Origin: Lysobacterales bacterium
Lineage (GTDB): Bacteria > Pseudomonadota > Gammaproteobacteria > Xanthomonadales > SZUA-5
Length of the DNA: 64,000 nucleotides
Assembly: GCA_022844165.1 (NCBI GenBank)
Contig: JALHMH010000019.1
Span: forward strand, 1-64,000
Reading direction: 5' to 3'
Of this stretch, positions 36,514-45,413 are shown piece by piece. Position numbers and translations under genes: made by a program. The first letter of the stretch is position 1; each line of letters starts with the position of its first letter. A model generated the notes under the pieces. It was not told the DNA's origin, made no database searches, and was given only the letters and a program-made list of their open reading frames with translations.

Positions 36514-37697
36514 GCGGCTGGCGCTCGCCGTTTGCGAAGGCGGTGCTGGGAGTCCTGGGTCTGGGGGTGATGGCGCTTGCTTTTTTCGGCTTCCGGCCGG
36601 ATCGCGTTCGAGTTGAAACAGCAGTCGCGGAGCATCGAGCGCTGACCGAGGCATTGCGCGAAGAAGGGCGACTGCGTGTTCGGCAACGCCATACGATCGC
36701 GGCACCATTGGCGGGATATATCGGCAGGGTCGAATTGCGCCCGGGCGATCGGGTTTCGGCCGGGCAAATCGTGGCGAGCATCAGCGCTGGTGCCGGTGCA
36801 CTGCTCGACCCAGCGACAGCGGGTCGCCTGCAAGCCGATTTGGCAGCGGCGCGTGCCAATATGTCGTCCGCACGCGCGCGCGTCAGTGGTGCCCGGGCTG
36901 CAGCGGAGTTGGCGGGCGCGGAGTGGCGCCGCATTGAGCCCCTGCTTGCGCGAGGCGCGCTGGCAGCGATGGATGGCGATCGAGCGCGGGTTGCCGCAAA
37001 TCGTGCCAGCGACGACTACGACGCCGCTCGTTTTGCACACGAACTGGCGCAGGCACAGGTTGCATCGATCCAAGCAGTTCTGGACCGGCAGGGCGATCGA
37101 GGAGAACAGCCGATCGATGTGACAGCGCCGGTTGCCGGCGTGGTTTTACATCGTTGGCGCGAGAGTCAGGGGCCAGTCCAGTCCGGAGAGCGCCTGATCG
37201 ATATCGGCGATCCAGGGTCGTTGGAACTGGAAGTCGATTTGTTGTCTGCGGATGCTGTTCGGGTCAGTGAAGGAATGGTTGTGCGCTTACATCGCTGGGG
37301 AGGCGAGCCCTATTTGCAGGCCAGAGTGCGTCGAGTGGAGCCGGTGGCGTTTACCAAGGTTTCGGCCTTGGGTGTGGAAGAGCAGCGCGTCTGGGTCTGG
37401 TCCGACTTGACGTCGCCCGCCGAACAGCTACGCGTTGGCGATGGATATCGTGTCGAAGCAGAGTTCGTTCTTAGTGAGGCCGATGCTTTGGTGGTGCCTG
37501 ATGCTGCTCTGTTCCGCAGTGAAATCGGCTGGGCAGTGTTCGTCGTTGACGAAGGCGTTGCGAAGCTGCGTGCCGTGCGTGTTGGAAGATCGAGCGGCAT
37601 CGACACCGAAATCATAGACGGTCTGCGCCCTGGCGAATCCGTCATTGTGCATCCGGATGACCGCGTCGAAGACGGCAGTCGCGTCGACGCCGCATAG
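36510..37697 (+). CDS. HlyD family periplasmic adaptor subunit
   Basis: 395 residues. A membrane anchor (about 12-30) is followed by a split biotinyl-lipoyl domain (HTIAAPLAGYIGRVELRPGDRVSAGQ and VTAPVAGVVLHRWRESQGPVQSGERLIDIGD), an alpha-helical hairpin (about 105-195) and a beta-barrel with the C-terminal GLRPGESVIVHPDDRVEDGSRV. This is the RND/MacA/HlyD adaptor architecture. No transporter or TolC gene follows, so it is an orphan adaptor coupled only to the small membrane protein. Confidence 0.85.
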   Translation: MSGWRSPFAKAVLGVLGLGVMALAFFGFRPDRVRVETAVAEHRALTEALREEGRLRVRQRHTIAAPLAGYIGRVELRPGDRVSAGQIVASISAGAGALLDPATAGRLQADLAAARANMSSARARVSGARAAAELAGAEWRRIEPLLARGALAAMDGDRARVAANRASDDYDAARFAHELAQAQVASIQAVLDRQGDRGEQPIDVTAPVAGVVLHRWRESQGPVQSGERLIDIGDPGSLELEVDLLSADAVRVSEGMVVRLHRWGGEPYLQARVRRVEPVAFTKVSALGVEEQRVWVWSDLTSPAEQLRVGDGYRVEAEFVLSEADALVVPDAALFRSEIGWAVFVVDEGVAKLRAVRVGRSSGIDTEIIDGLRPGESVIVHPDDRVEDGSRVDAA

Positions 37698-37783
37698 TAG
37701 CAATGCGATCATCGGCCGAACCCTCGCGGTTTGTGCTGTAAACGCGTAAAGTTTAAGGCTCTTTCCCCTCGACGGTGATTGTT

Positions 37784-38440
37784 ATGGCTGCTGCCAAGAA
37801 GCCGGCAAAACCGGCCCCCAAGCCATCTCGAGCCAAACCTGCCCCGGTACGCCGCGCGACCGTACCGAAGCCAATTCCTGCCAAGTTGTCAGTCCGGAGT
37901 GCACCGATGAGCGAAGCCCCTCAAGACCGTAACGTCGATCAGATCCGCGACATTTTGTTCGGTGGTCAAATGCGCGACTACGAGCGGCGTTTTGTCGAAC
38001 TGGCGCAACGATTGGAAGAGGAAAATCAGCGATTGCGTCAAGACATGGACAAGCGACTTTCGATGCTCGACAAACGCCTTGAAGCCGAGTTCGACAAGCT
38101 CGGTAAGGCCTTGAAGCAGGAGACTGCCGATCGAACCCAAGGTGTCGACGATCTTGAATCGCGGACCTTACAAGCGCAAAGAACAATGCGATCTGAGTTG
38201 CAGGGCGCTGTGAAGTCGCTGGAGAGCGATCTTTGTGCACGCGAAGCACGGATACGCGAGGAACTGGCGGAACTCAATCAGCAGTTGGCGGATCGCGCTG
38301 TCGAACTGCGCGCTGCGCAGAGCAAGTCCGATCAAGATTTGCGTGCGGACAAAGTCGGTCGGGGTGATCTGGCTGCCCTGCTCACCGAGGTCGCGTTGCG
38401 CCTGAAGGGTGAATTTGAGTTGCCCTTGCCGCGCAAGTAA
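37784..38440 (+). CDS. Coiled-coil protein of the small-GTPase operon
   Basis: 218 residues from the ATG at 37784. The first 40 are Lys/Pro/Ala-rich and disordered. An internal ATG at 37908 (MSEAPQDRNVDQIRDILFGG) with CGGAG upstream is an alternative start. Residues about 60-200 form a long coiled coil (RDYERRFVELAQRLEEENQRL, KRLEAEFDKLGKALKQET, REELAELNQQLADRAVEL), ending in KGEFELPLPRK. There are no membrane segments. The frame ends exactly where the next gene begins. Probably a cytoplasmic scaffold; function inferred from context only. Confidence 0.7.
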   Translation: MAAAKKPAKPAPKPSRAKPAPVRRATVPKPIPAKLSVRSAPMSEAPQDRNVDQIRDILFGGQMRDYERRFVELAQRLEEENQRLRQDMDKRLSMLDKRLEAEFDKLGKALKQETADRTQGVDDLESRTLQAQRTMRSELQGAVKSLESDLCAREARIREELAELNQQLADRAVELRAAQSKSDQDLRADKVGRGDLAALLTEVALRLKGEFELPLPRK

Positions 38441-40090
38441 GTGAGCGCGTATCGGCAACTGCGTGATCTGCTGCTCGGCGAAGAGCAGCGCGAACTGCAG
38501 CGCCAACAAGCGCAGATCGCCGCATTGCGCGCGACGCAGGATAATCTCGCATCGCAATTGCCGGCTTTGATCGAAACCGCGCAGAGTGGTCCACAAAAGG
38601 CAGCCTTGCAGCGTGCGCTGAGCCCGGCTGTCGCGGCAGCGTTGGACGACAGTGTACGCCGGGCCCCACAGAGCATCGTCGATGCGTTGTTCCCGATCAT
38701 TGGTCCGGCGATCCGCAAGGCGATTGCCGAAGCACTCAGGAGTTTTGTGGTCGATCTCAATCGAGCCATGGAAATGAGTTTCACACCGCGTGGGCTCAAG
38801 TGGCGGATCGAATCCTGGCGAACGGGTGTTCCCTTTGCGCAGGTCGTCATGCGGCGTACGTTGAACTACAGCATCGACCACCTGTTTCTGATCGAGCAAG
38901 ACGGAGGGATCTTGCTCTATCGCTATTCGGCACCAGAATTGGCCGATCTGGACGCCGATGCGATCGCCGGGATGTTGACGGCCATCGGGGATTTTGTTCG
39001 TGATTCTGTGCAGTCCGATCACCGCGACTCATTGGGTTCTGCGACGATTGGTGAGCACGTGCTGATCGTGAAAGAAGGGCCACGCGCAAACCTCGCGGCG
39101 TTCGTGCGCGGCGTGCCGCCACAAGCGCTGCTCGATCGGCTCGCGCAGAAACTGGAAGATCTGCACCGTGCACACGGTGCGGCGAGTAGCGCTGGCGCTC
39201 CATTCGATTGGCAGATTGAAGCTGCGCGCCAGCTCGATGTTACGGCCGCCTTGTCAGCCAGCGCGGAAACTGCGCGCTCGCCTCTGCCGCGCTGGCCATT
39301 TTTCGTTTTGTTTCTGCTGCTGGCGGCAGGTGTTGCGGCACTTGCCTGGTCAACTTTGCGGGAGCAAGAAGACCGTAGGCGTATCGAAGCGCTGGTCGGC
39401 CTGGAACCTGGTTGGCAAATGTTGTCACTAAGGCGCGACGATGGCTGGCGGCTCAGGTTGTTGCGCGATCCAGACTCACGCTCGACCAGCGACCTGGAGC
39501 AGCGCACAGGTGCAGAGGTCAAAGTGGAGGAAAGCCCTTTTTTGAGCCTGGACGACGTGTCGGTCGCCACGCGCGCAAAACGCGCCTTAGCCCTGCCTGA
39601 GGATGTCCATTTGGCAGTCGTCGACGGTACGATGACTTTGTCCGGTCGCGTCGAGAACGCGTGGGCCGAACGCTATTTGCCGTTGGCGGCGACGCTGGCT
39701 GGCGTGCGACGGGTTGTAAATGAGCTTCAGATTGAGCTCTCCGATTTTGAGAAGCTCATGCAACTCAAACGGCAATTGGAACGGGGCGGATTAAGTTTCC
39801 CAAGGGGAGGGGTCGAGGTCGACGCCAATACCCGCGCAAAATTGAGCGCCGATGTTGCTGAGCTGCTGAGGCTGGCGGCGAAGCTGGACATCGCGCTGAC
39901 TGCGACGGTCGCAGGTCGCAGCGACGAAGGTGGAAGTGTGGCGCGCAACCTCAGGCTGCGTGCCGAGCGCGCCAAAATACTGCATGATCTCCTCGTCGAG
40001 TCAGGGATGTCCGCTGATCGTATTCTGTACAACGCTGACGATCCGCGGCCGGCGGCTCCGTTTGCCAATATGCGATGGGAGATTCAGTGA
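38441..40090 (+). CDS. Membrane-spanning sensor: roadblock/longin-like N-domain, BON and OmpA-like C-domain
   Basis: 549 residues from a GTG directly after the preceding stop. Residues 1-110 are helical (RELQRQQAQIAAL). About 143-245 resemble a longin/roadblock fold: SIDHLFLIEQDGGILLYRYS, AGMLTAIGDFVRDSV, GEHVLIVKEGPRANLAAFVR. One membrane helix (about 285-303) follows. Then comes a BON-like domain (about 380-432; LALPEDVHLAVVDGTMTLSGRV) and an OmpA-like domain (about 450-545) with the Asp and Arg of GRSDEGG and RLRAERAKIL. This predicts a cytoplasmic GTPase-interacting part and a peptidoglycan-binding periplasmic part. It overlaps the GTPase gene by 16 bp. Confidence 0.75.
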   Translation: MSAYRQLRDLLLGEEQRELQRQQAQIAALRATQDNLASQLPALIETAQSGPQKAALQRALSPAVAAALDDSVRRAPQSIVDALFPIIGPAIRKAIAEALRSFVVDLNRAMEMSFTPRGLKWRIESWRTGVPFAQVVMRRTLNYSIDHLFLIEQDGGILLYRYSAPELADLDADAIAGMLTAIGDFVRDSVQSDHRDSLGSATIGEHVLIVKEGPRANLAAFVRGVPPQALLDRLAQKLEDLHRAHGAASSAGAPFDWQIEAARQLDVTAALSASAETARSPLPRWPFFVLFLLLAAGVAALAWSTLREQEDRRRIEALVGLEPGWQMLSLRRDDGWRLRLLRDPDSRSTSDLEQRTGAEVKVEESPFLSLDDVSVATRAKRALALPEDVHLAVVDGTMTLSGRVENAWAERYLPLAATLAGVRRVVNELQIELSDFEKLMQLKRQLERGGLSFPRGGVEVDANTRAKLSADVAELLRLAAKLDIALTATVAGRSDEGGSVARNLRLRAERAKILHDLLVESGMSADRILYNADDPRPAAPFANMRWEIQ

Positions 40091-40590
40091 GCGAACTGGC
40101 GAGGAAAATTTGCCTGATGGGCGACTTTGGTGTCGGCAAGTCCAGCCTTGTCGCTCGCTTCGTGCGCAATACGTTCTCCGAAAAGTACCTGACAACCGTC
40201 GGCGTGAAGGTCGATAGCAAAGAAGTGACCGTCGATCGTCGAAACGTCAAGCTGGTGGTTTGGGATCTGGCGGGAAAAGCGGAACTCGATAGTTTGAACA
40301 AGTCTTATATCCGCGGCGCGCACGGCTTGATGCTGGTGGTCGATGGCACACGCGAGGCGTCGCTCCGTGCTGCGCTGTACCTATGGATGCAATCGCAGAA
40401 GCAACTGGCGCAGGTACCTGTCGTCATGCTGATCAACAAACTCGACCTGATCGACAAGTGGGAAGTTTCGTCAGCAGATATCGTGCGGCTGTCCGAGAGT
40501 GTGCCGACTTTTCGTACCAGCGCGTTGTCGGGCGAAGGCGTCGAGGCGGCGTTCGCCGCACTCGCCAAGCGCCTGGTGGAGTCGGTATGA
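40075..40590 (+). CDS. Rab/Ras-like small GTPase
   Basis: 171 residues, a complete small GTPase domain: G1 GDFGVGKS (16-23), switch I with T40/T41 (KYLTTVGVKV), G3 WDLAGKAE (D64, G67), G4 NKLD (121-124) and G5 TSA (148-150). The position of Ras Gln61 is Lys68, so intrinsic hydrolysis may be weak. No lipidation or membrane signal is present. It overlaps the roadblock/OmpA gene upstream and the histidine kinase downstream (ATGA), which links the three products closely. Members of this Rab-like group occur across bacteria, mostly uncharacterised. Confidence 0.88.
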   Translation: MGDSVSELARKICLMGDFGVGKSSLVARFVRNTFSEKYLTTVGVKVDSKEVTVDRRNVKLVVWDLAGKAELDSLNKSYIRGAHGLMLVVDGTREASLRAALYLWMQSQKQLAQVPVVMLINKLDLIDKWEVSSADIVRLSESVPTFRTSALSGEGVEAAFAALAKRLVESV

Positions 40591-42128
40591 GCAAGCGTGC
40601 TGAGTTGGCACAGACGGCGCTGATGCGCTTTTTGACGGAACGGGCAAAACCCGTGATCCTGACGGTTTATCGGCAGCGCCAGGTGATTGAGGTCGAAGGC
40701 GACCCGGCGGTGTATGGTTTTCGAAATGGCGATTTCAGCGCGGTTCTGGAATTGGTCCGAAACTTGCTGGTTGGTGGCGATGCCAGCCGGCCGTCGGTTT
40801 GGCCGTTGGTTGATATTGGCAACAGACGGCATACGGGAATTTTGTGGGTGCCGGATACGCCCAACGACTTCATCATCATCACCGATGCCGAACTGTGCGG
40901 TGAGGAATTGAGCGAGCGTCAGCAGGCGGCAAATGAACTCGCGTTGGTCAACATCGAAAAGTCGAAGACGATTCGCGAATTGAAACTCGTGCGCGACGAG
41001 TTGCAGGCAAAAACAACAGCACTGACTGAAACACATCGCTTTCAGCGCCGGCTGGTCGACACGCTATCACACGATCTGCGGACGCCCCTTACATCGATCA
41101 GCGGTTACGCCGCGCTGCTGGAGCCGCACCTGGCCGAGAATCCGGTCACCATGCGCGCACTGAACGCAATCCAGCGAAACGCGACATATCTCAAGACGCT
41201 GGCCGAGAACTTGCTGCATCTGGCGGCCGCCGACAACAACAATGCACCGTTGCAATCCCATCCGTTCGCGCTCGATCAATTGGCCGACGACATCGAGTCG
41301 ATCATGCGACCAATGGCCGACAGCAAGCGCCTGCGTCTAAGCGTCGATTGGCAGTCCACCGCTCAGAAAATGCCGGTCTTCGACGATCTGCGCTTACGCC
41401 AGATTCTGCTGAATCTGGTGTCGAATGCTGTGCGTTACACGCGCGAGGGCAGGGTCGATGTGGAACTGATGTACGACGGTGAACAGTTGATTGCGCGGGT
41501 TACAGACACCGGGATTGGTATCGCGCCTGAGTTCCACGACAGTATTTTTGAGCCACTCAATCGGGGTGCCCAACAGGGTTGCGAAGGGGCCGGTCTGGGG
41601 CTCTCGATCGTGCGGCAATTGGTCGAAAAAATGGGTGGCAAGATCACTTTCCAATCGGCCGTTGGTATTGGTACGCGTTTTCAGGTGCTCGTTCCTGAGC
41701 AAACGCCAAGCGAAAACGTACCGCCTGTCACCGATCGCGCCGAGCCGCCTTTGCGTATCCGCAGTGAACGCGTCGTCATTGTCGATGACGACCCGGATGT
41801 TGCGGAGATGCTGGTCTGGTCGCTGCACGAGGTTGGTTTTGTGCCCCGACTGATGCACGATCCAGACGCCGTTTACCAACACGTCGCCGAGCAGCCGCCG
41901 GGCCTGATGATCATCGATGTTGATCTGGGTATGCGCTCGGGCCTGGCAGTCACTCAGGAACTGCGCCTGCGAGGTTACACAGGCTCGATCATTGTTTTTT
42001 CCGGCGCCAACAACACCAATACGCGGCAGGCAGCAAAAGCGGCTGGCGCAGACGCGTTTCTTGCCAAGCCGCTGGATATGCCCAAGTTTCTCTCCTGGAT
42101 GAAACGGCTCTTGCCGTCGTCGGATTAG
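40587..42128 (+). CDS. Hybrid histidine kinase with C-terminal receiver
   Basis: 513 residues. The N-terminal sensor part (1-105) is soluble and unlike common PAS or GAF (ILTVYRQRQVIEVEGDP, TGILWVPDTPNDFIIITD). A coiled coil (110-150) leads to the H-box His162 (DTLSHDLRTPLTSISGY), N-box Asn280, G1 box DTGIGI and G2 GAGLGLSI. A receiver follows (about 395-510) with Asp400-402, phosphoacceptor Asp444 and Lys494. No membrane helices are seen. It overlaps the GTPase gene (ATGA); no separate response regulator is adjacent. The output partner is unknown. Confidence 0.88.
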   Translation: MSKRAELAQTALMRFLTERAKPVILTVYRQRQVIEVEGDPAVYGFRNGDFSAVLELVRNLLVGGDASRPSVWPLVDIGNRRHTGILWVPDTPNDFIIITDAELCGEELSERQQAANELALVNIEKSKTIRELKLVRDELQAKTTALTETHRFQRRLVDTLSHDLRTPLTSISGYAALLEPHLAENPVTMRALNAIQRNATYLKTLAENLLHLAAADNNNAPLQSHPFALDQLADDIESIMRPMADSKRLRLSVDWQSTAQKMPVFDDLRLRQILLNLVSNAVRYTREGRVDVELMYDGEQLIARVTDTGIGIAPEFHDSIFEPLNRGAQQGCEGAGLGLSIVRQLVEKMGGKITFQSAVGIGTRFQVLVPEQTPSENVPPVTDRAEPPLRIRSERVVIVDDDPDVAEMLVWSLHEVGFVPRLMHDPDAVYQHVAEQPPGLMIIDVDLGMRSGLAVTQELRLRGYTGSIIVFSGANNTNTRQAAKAAGADAFLAKPLDMPKFLSWMKRLLPSSD

Positions 42129-44146
42129 AAGAGGACGCGAACGCCGGCCGTGACATTGCGGCCCGGCAGTGGCGCGCGATCCTTGAGGAAGGACGTGTGC
42201 AAGCGCGCGTCTTCATCGCTGAGGTTGTCGCCTTTCAGGTACAGATCGAAACTCGCTTGCTGTGCGTCAATCCGGTAACTGAGCGCGGCGTTCCATAGCG
42301 TGAAAGCGTCCGTTTCGCTTTCGAACTGAGCAGTCCGATCCTGTTCGAAGTAGTGCACTGGTCCAGCGCTGGCGCGCCACGGACCTAGGTGCCAACGCAC
42401 TTCAGCGCCGAATCGCGATTGGGGGATGCGTGGTAAGTCGTCGCCATCATCGATTCGCGCGCGGACCGTATCGGCGAATGCGCGAAGATCGAAGTGGCCG
42501 TTGTCCGTCTCGCTCAAGTGCCACACACCTTCTGCCTCAAAACCGGTAAAACGCGCATCGTCTTGTGACCACTCGCGCACCGGCAATTCATCTTCTTCCT
42601 CGCTTGTATCGGCCAAGAAAATGAAGTCGTCGAAACGGGCATGGAACGCGCTGACGCTGCCGTTGAAACGCTCGCCGCGGTACTTGAGACCAATCTCGAA
42701 TTGGTTTGCGATTTCTTCGTCGAGATCTGCATCGCCAATTTCGAAACTTCCGGTGGCGATGTGCGGGCCATCGGAAAACAACTCTTCGCTGTTCGGCAAA
42801 CGCACGGCACGGTCTACGCCGACGTTCAGTGTCAGTCCGTCCATCAGATCGAACGATGCGCCCACTGCGGCGCTAAATCCGGAATGATCGGCGCTGGCGC
42901 CTTCGATATCGATAGCTTGAGTGTCGTAGCGCGCCCCAAGCTCCAGTCGCCACGTGCCGTAGTCTTTGCCTTCCAGCAAAAACAAACCGAACTGCTCGGT
43001 ATCGCTGGGCGGAACAAAAGCCTCTTCGCCGGTGGCCGAAAAGTCCCGTTGCGTGAAGGTCAAGCCATAGGCGCCGCGCCAGCCGCCGATCTCGCCATGC
43101 ACAATGTCCAGGCGGCCGGTCAGTTCCTGGTTGTCGAACTCGGTACCGATTTCGTCACCTTCCAGTTCTACGTGGCCGTAATCGTTGTGGCTCAAGCGCA
43201 CGCGCAGGCTCTCGGCGCTGGCGAAGGGGTTGTCGATACCGCCTTTCAGATCGATGCGCGTTTGCTCAAGATCCAGGCGAACAACTTCTTCTTCGTCCTC
43301 TTCGCCTTTGGCGAAGGCATCGCTGTACTCCTCTTCGTGGCCATGACCTGGGATGCCGTAGTTGCTGTCATAGCGCGAAATCGACACGCCCAGGAATCCG
43401 CCCTCGCCAATCAAACTGGCGCCAATCGCGCCACCCTTGGCTTCTTGCGATGAGTTCTCCAGCACGCCTTCCGGTTCGTCTTCATCGGCATCCATTTCCG
43501 CTCGGCCCCGAATGTCGTAGTCCTCCGTATCACGATAGAAAGCATCGGCATGCAATACGAAACCTTCGGAACCGACATCGATTCGCGCCATGCCAAAAAC
43601 GCTGTCGGCAACCGTGTCGGTGCCAAGTTGCGCGCGACCGGAGAACCCGTCTTCAATCGCCTGCTCGGCGATTCGACCGTCGAGCACGTTGACCACGCCG
43701 CCGACCGAACCTGGCCCGTACAACAACGTGGTCGGGCCGCGAAGCACTTCGATCTGGTCGGCCAGGAAAGGCTCTATGGTCACAGCATGATCGACACTGA
43801 CGGTCGATACGTCCATCGACGAAGTGCCGTCGCTCAGCACCTGTACGCGCGCACCGTCCTGGCCACGAATGATCGGTCGCCCGGCACCGGGGCCGAAGTA
43901 GCTGTTGTGCACACCAGGCTCGCGCATCAAAGTTTCGCCGAGGGTGGCGGCCTTACGTTCATCCAGAACCGCTCCCGTCAGTACGGTGGCCGGTTGAATC
44001 AGATCGCCAAACGTACCCTGACGCGGATCGGCTTTGACGACGACCGCATCCAGTGCTTTGGCGTGTTCGTCGCTGTGGTTTTCTGCTGCGATTGTGGCGC
44101 CAGCAAGAGATTGTGCGATAAAGATGACCAGAAGACGCTTGCGCAT
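42125..44146 (-). CDS. znuD: TonB-dependent receptor, ZnuD-like (probable zinc uptake)
   Basis: 673 residues. A signal peptide precedes LDAVVVKADP, a possible TonB box, then a plug domain (PIIRGQDGARVQVLSDGTSSMD, VLRGPTTLLYGPGSVGGVVNVLD) and a 22-strand barrel ending in VRVLF. His/Asp/Glu-rich loops (HSDEHAK, GHGHEEEYSD, KGEEDEEEV) resemble zinc-capturing loops of ZnuD. A 27-bp near-perfect Zur-like palindrome sits directly before the ATG. Copper or another metal cannot be excluded. The 3' end overlaps the histidine kinase gene by 4 bp, tail to tail. Confidence 0.8.
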   Translation of the reverse strand: MRKRLLVIFIAQSLAGATIAAENHSDEHAKALDAVVVKADPRQGTFGDLIQPATVLTGAVLDERKAATLGETLMREPGVHNSYFGPGAGRPIIRGQDGARVQVLSDGTSSMDVSTVSVDHAVTIEPFLADQIEVLRGPTTLLYGPGSVGGVVNVLDGRIAEQAIEDGFSGRAQLGTDTVADSVFGMARIDVGSEGFVLHADAFYRDTEDYDIRGRAEMDADEDEPEGVLENSSQEAKGGAIGASLIGEGGFLGVSISRYDSNYGIPGHGHEEEYSDAFAKGEEDEEEVVRLDLEQTRIDLKGGIDNPFASAESLRVRLSHNDYGHVELEGDEIGTEFDNQELTGRLDIVHGEIGGWRGAYGLTFTQRDFSATGEEAFVPPSDTEQFGLFLLEGKDYGTWRLELGARYDTQAIDIEGASADHSGFSAAVGASFDLMDGLTLNVGVDRAVRLPNSEELFSDGPHIATGSFEIGDADLDEEIANQFEIGLKYRGERFNGSVSAFHARFDDFIFLADTSEEEDELPVREWSQDDARFTGFEAEGVWHLSETDNGHFDLRAFADTVRARIDDGDDLPRIPQSRFGAEVRWHLGPWRASAGPVHYFEQDRTAQFESETDAFTLWNAALSYRIDAQQASFDLYLKGDNLSDEDARLHTSFLKDRAPLPGRNVTAGVRVLF

Positions 44147-44149
44147 AGT

Positions 44150-44176
44150 GTTACCTCATAACAGTTATAAGGTAAC
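44150..44176 (-). promoter_or_regulatory. Zur-like operator overlapping the ribosome binding site of znuD
   Basis: A 27-bp palindrome whose arms (read on minus: GTTACCTTATAAC and GTTATGAGGTAAC, sharing the central bases) match with one mismatched pair. The left half GTTACCTTATAAC agrees with the gammaproteobacterial Zur core GTTATANTATAAC at 10 of 12 defined positions. It ends 3 bp before the start codon and includes the GAGG ribosome binding site, so a bound repressor would block transcription close to the start. Zur repression under zinc-replete conditions is predicted. Confidence 0.65.
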
Positions 44177-44228
44177 GATAGCGCCTTTTTTCGTCCGTGG
44201 GTATGAAGATGCGCCGGGTGCGCGACGA

Positions 44229-45413
44229 TCAGCCGTTCAGGAAACAGCTGACGGTATCGTTGAGATATCGATATCCAAGAGCGGTCGCTCGAATGGTGTT
44301 GCCGTTCTGCTCGATTAGCCCCCGCGCCAGCGCGTTCGCATGACCTCTCCCGGCGAGCGCGCGCCCAGTGCGCTGTTCGAAGGTCTCGATGTCGAAACCG
44401 TTGGTGAGTCGTAACGCATTCAGGACGAACTCAAAGGGCAATTGTTCCGAGGCGATAATCCGGTCTTCAGCAATGCGCGACGCAGTGGCAAGATAGTCGT
44501 TCGGGTTGCGCACGCGCGTGCGGCGCCGAACCTGGAAGCCGCATTGATTTTCGTCGAACGTAGCCCGCTCGGTGCGAAGCGCAGGCGCGCTGGTCGTCTT
44601 GCTATGTGCACCGGCACCGATCGCGAGATAGTCGCCGAAGTTCCAGTAGTTCAGATTGTGTATCGAGCGCCGACCCTCCTTGGCGTAGGCGGAGACTTCG
44701 TATTGTCGCCATCCGGCAGCCGCGATGGCCGCCTGCGTGGCGTCCTGCATATCAGCCAATGCGTCGTCGTCTGGCAATTCGCGAGGCGGAAAACGTGCGA
44801 ACACGGTTCCCGGTTCGAGCGTCAGCTGATAGTGCGACAAATGCTCTGGTGCCAGATCGCGCGCAGATTCAATATCGGCAAGCGCCAAGGCAATCGACTG
44901 AGCGGGCAGTGCGTACATCAGGTCGACGTTGATGTTATCGAATCCGGCAGCTCGCGCCATCCCAAACGCGCGTCGCGCTTCGGCGCCGCCGTGAATCCGG
45001 CCCAGGCGCTTCAGCGCCGCATCATCGAAACTCTGTACGCCAAACGAAAGTCGATTGACGCCGGCCTCCAGGTAGGCCTCGAAACGATCGAACTCCGCGG
45101 TACCCGGGTTGGTTTCCAGTGTGACTTCCGCACCCGGTGCTAAGCCGACGCGCTCGCGTACGCCTTCAAGAATGGCGCGCAGCGCCCCGCCGCTGAACAA
45201 ACTTGGCGTACCGCCACCGAAAAACACCGAGATCAGTTTTCGTCCTTCGGCAAGCGGCGCCTCCTCCTCGAGATCGGCCAACAACGCGGCCACGTATCGT
45301 TCCTCCGGAATCTGCGCAGGCCGTTGATGCGAGTTGAAATCGCAGTAGGGGCATTTGCGCACGCACCACGGGATGTGGATGTAAAGCGATAGCGGCGGCG
45401 GGAAAAATCTCAC
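44229..45413 (-). CDS. hemW: Radical SAM heme chaperone HemW
   Basis: 394 residues. The radical SAM cluster cysteines are Cys17, Cys21 and Cys24 (IPWCVRKCPYCDFNSH), with FFGGGTPSLF, ETNPGTAE and RLSFGVQSFDD. The HemW C-terminal region SIHNLNYWNFGDYLAIGAGAHS is intact. It was formerly called an oxygen-independent coproporphyrinogen oxidase-like protein, but HemW proteins bind and deliver heme. The start is GTG, overlapping the rdgB stop (GTGA), its usual neighbour. Confidence 0.93.
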   Translation of the reverse strand: MRFFPPPLSLYIHIPWCVRKCPYCDFNSHQRPAQIPEERYVAALLADLEEEAPLAEGRKLISVFFGGGTPSLFSGGALRAILEGVRERVGLAPGAEVTLETNPGTAEFDRFEAYLEAGVNRLSFGVQSFDDAALKRLGRIHGGAEARRAFGMARAAGFDNINVDLMYALPAQSIALALADIESARDLAPEHLSHYQLTLEPGTVFARFPPRELPDDDALADMQDATQAAIAAAGWRQYEVSAYAKEGRRSIHNLNYWNFGDYLAIGAGAHSKTTSAPALRTERATFDENQCGFQVRRRTRVRNPNDYLATASRIAEDRIIASEQLPFEFVLNALRLTNGFDIETFEQRTGRALAGRGHANALARGLIEQNGNTIRATALGYRYLNDTVSCFLNG

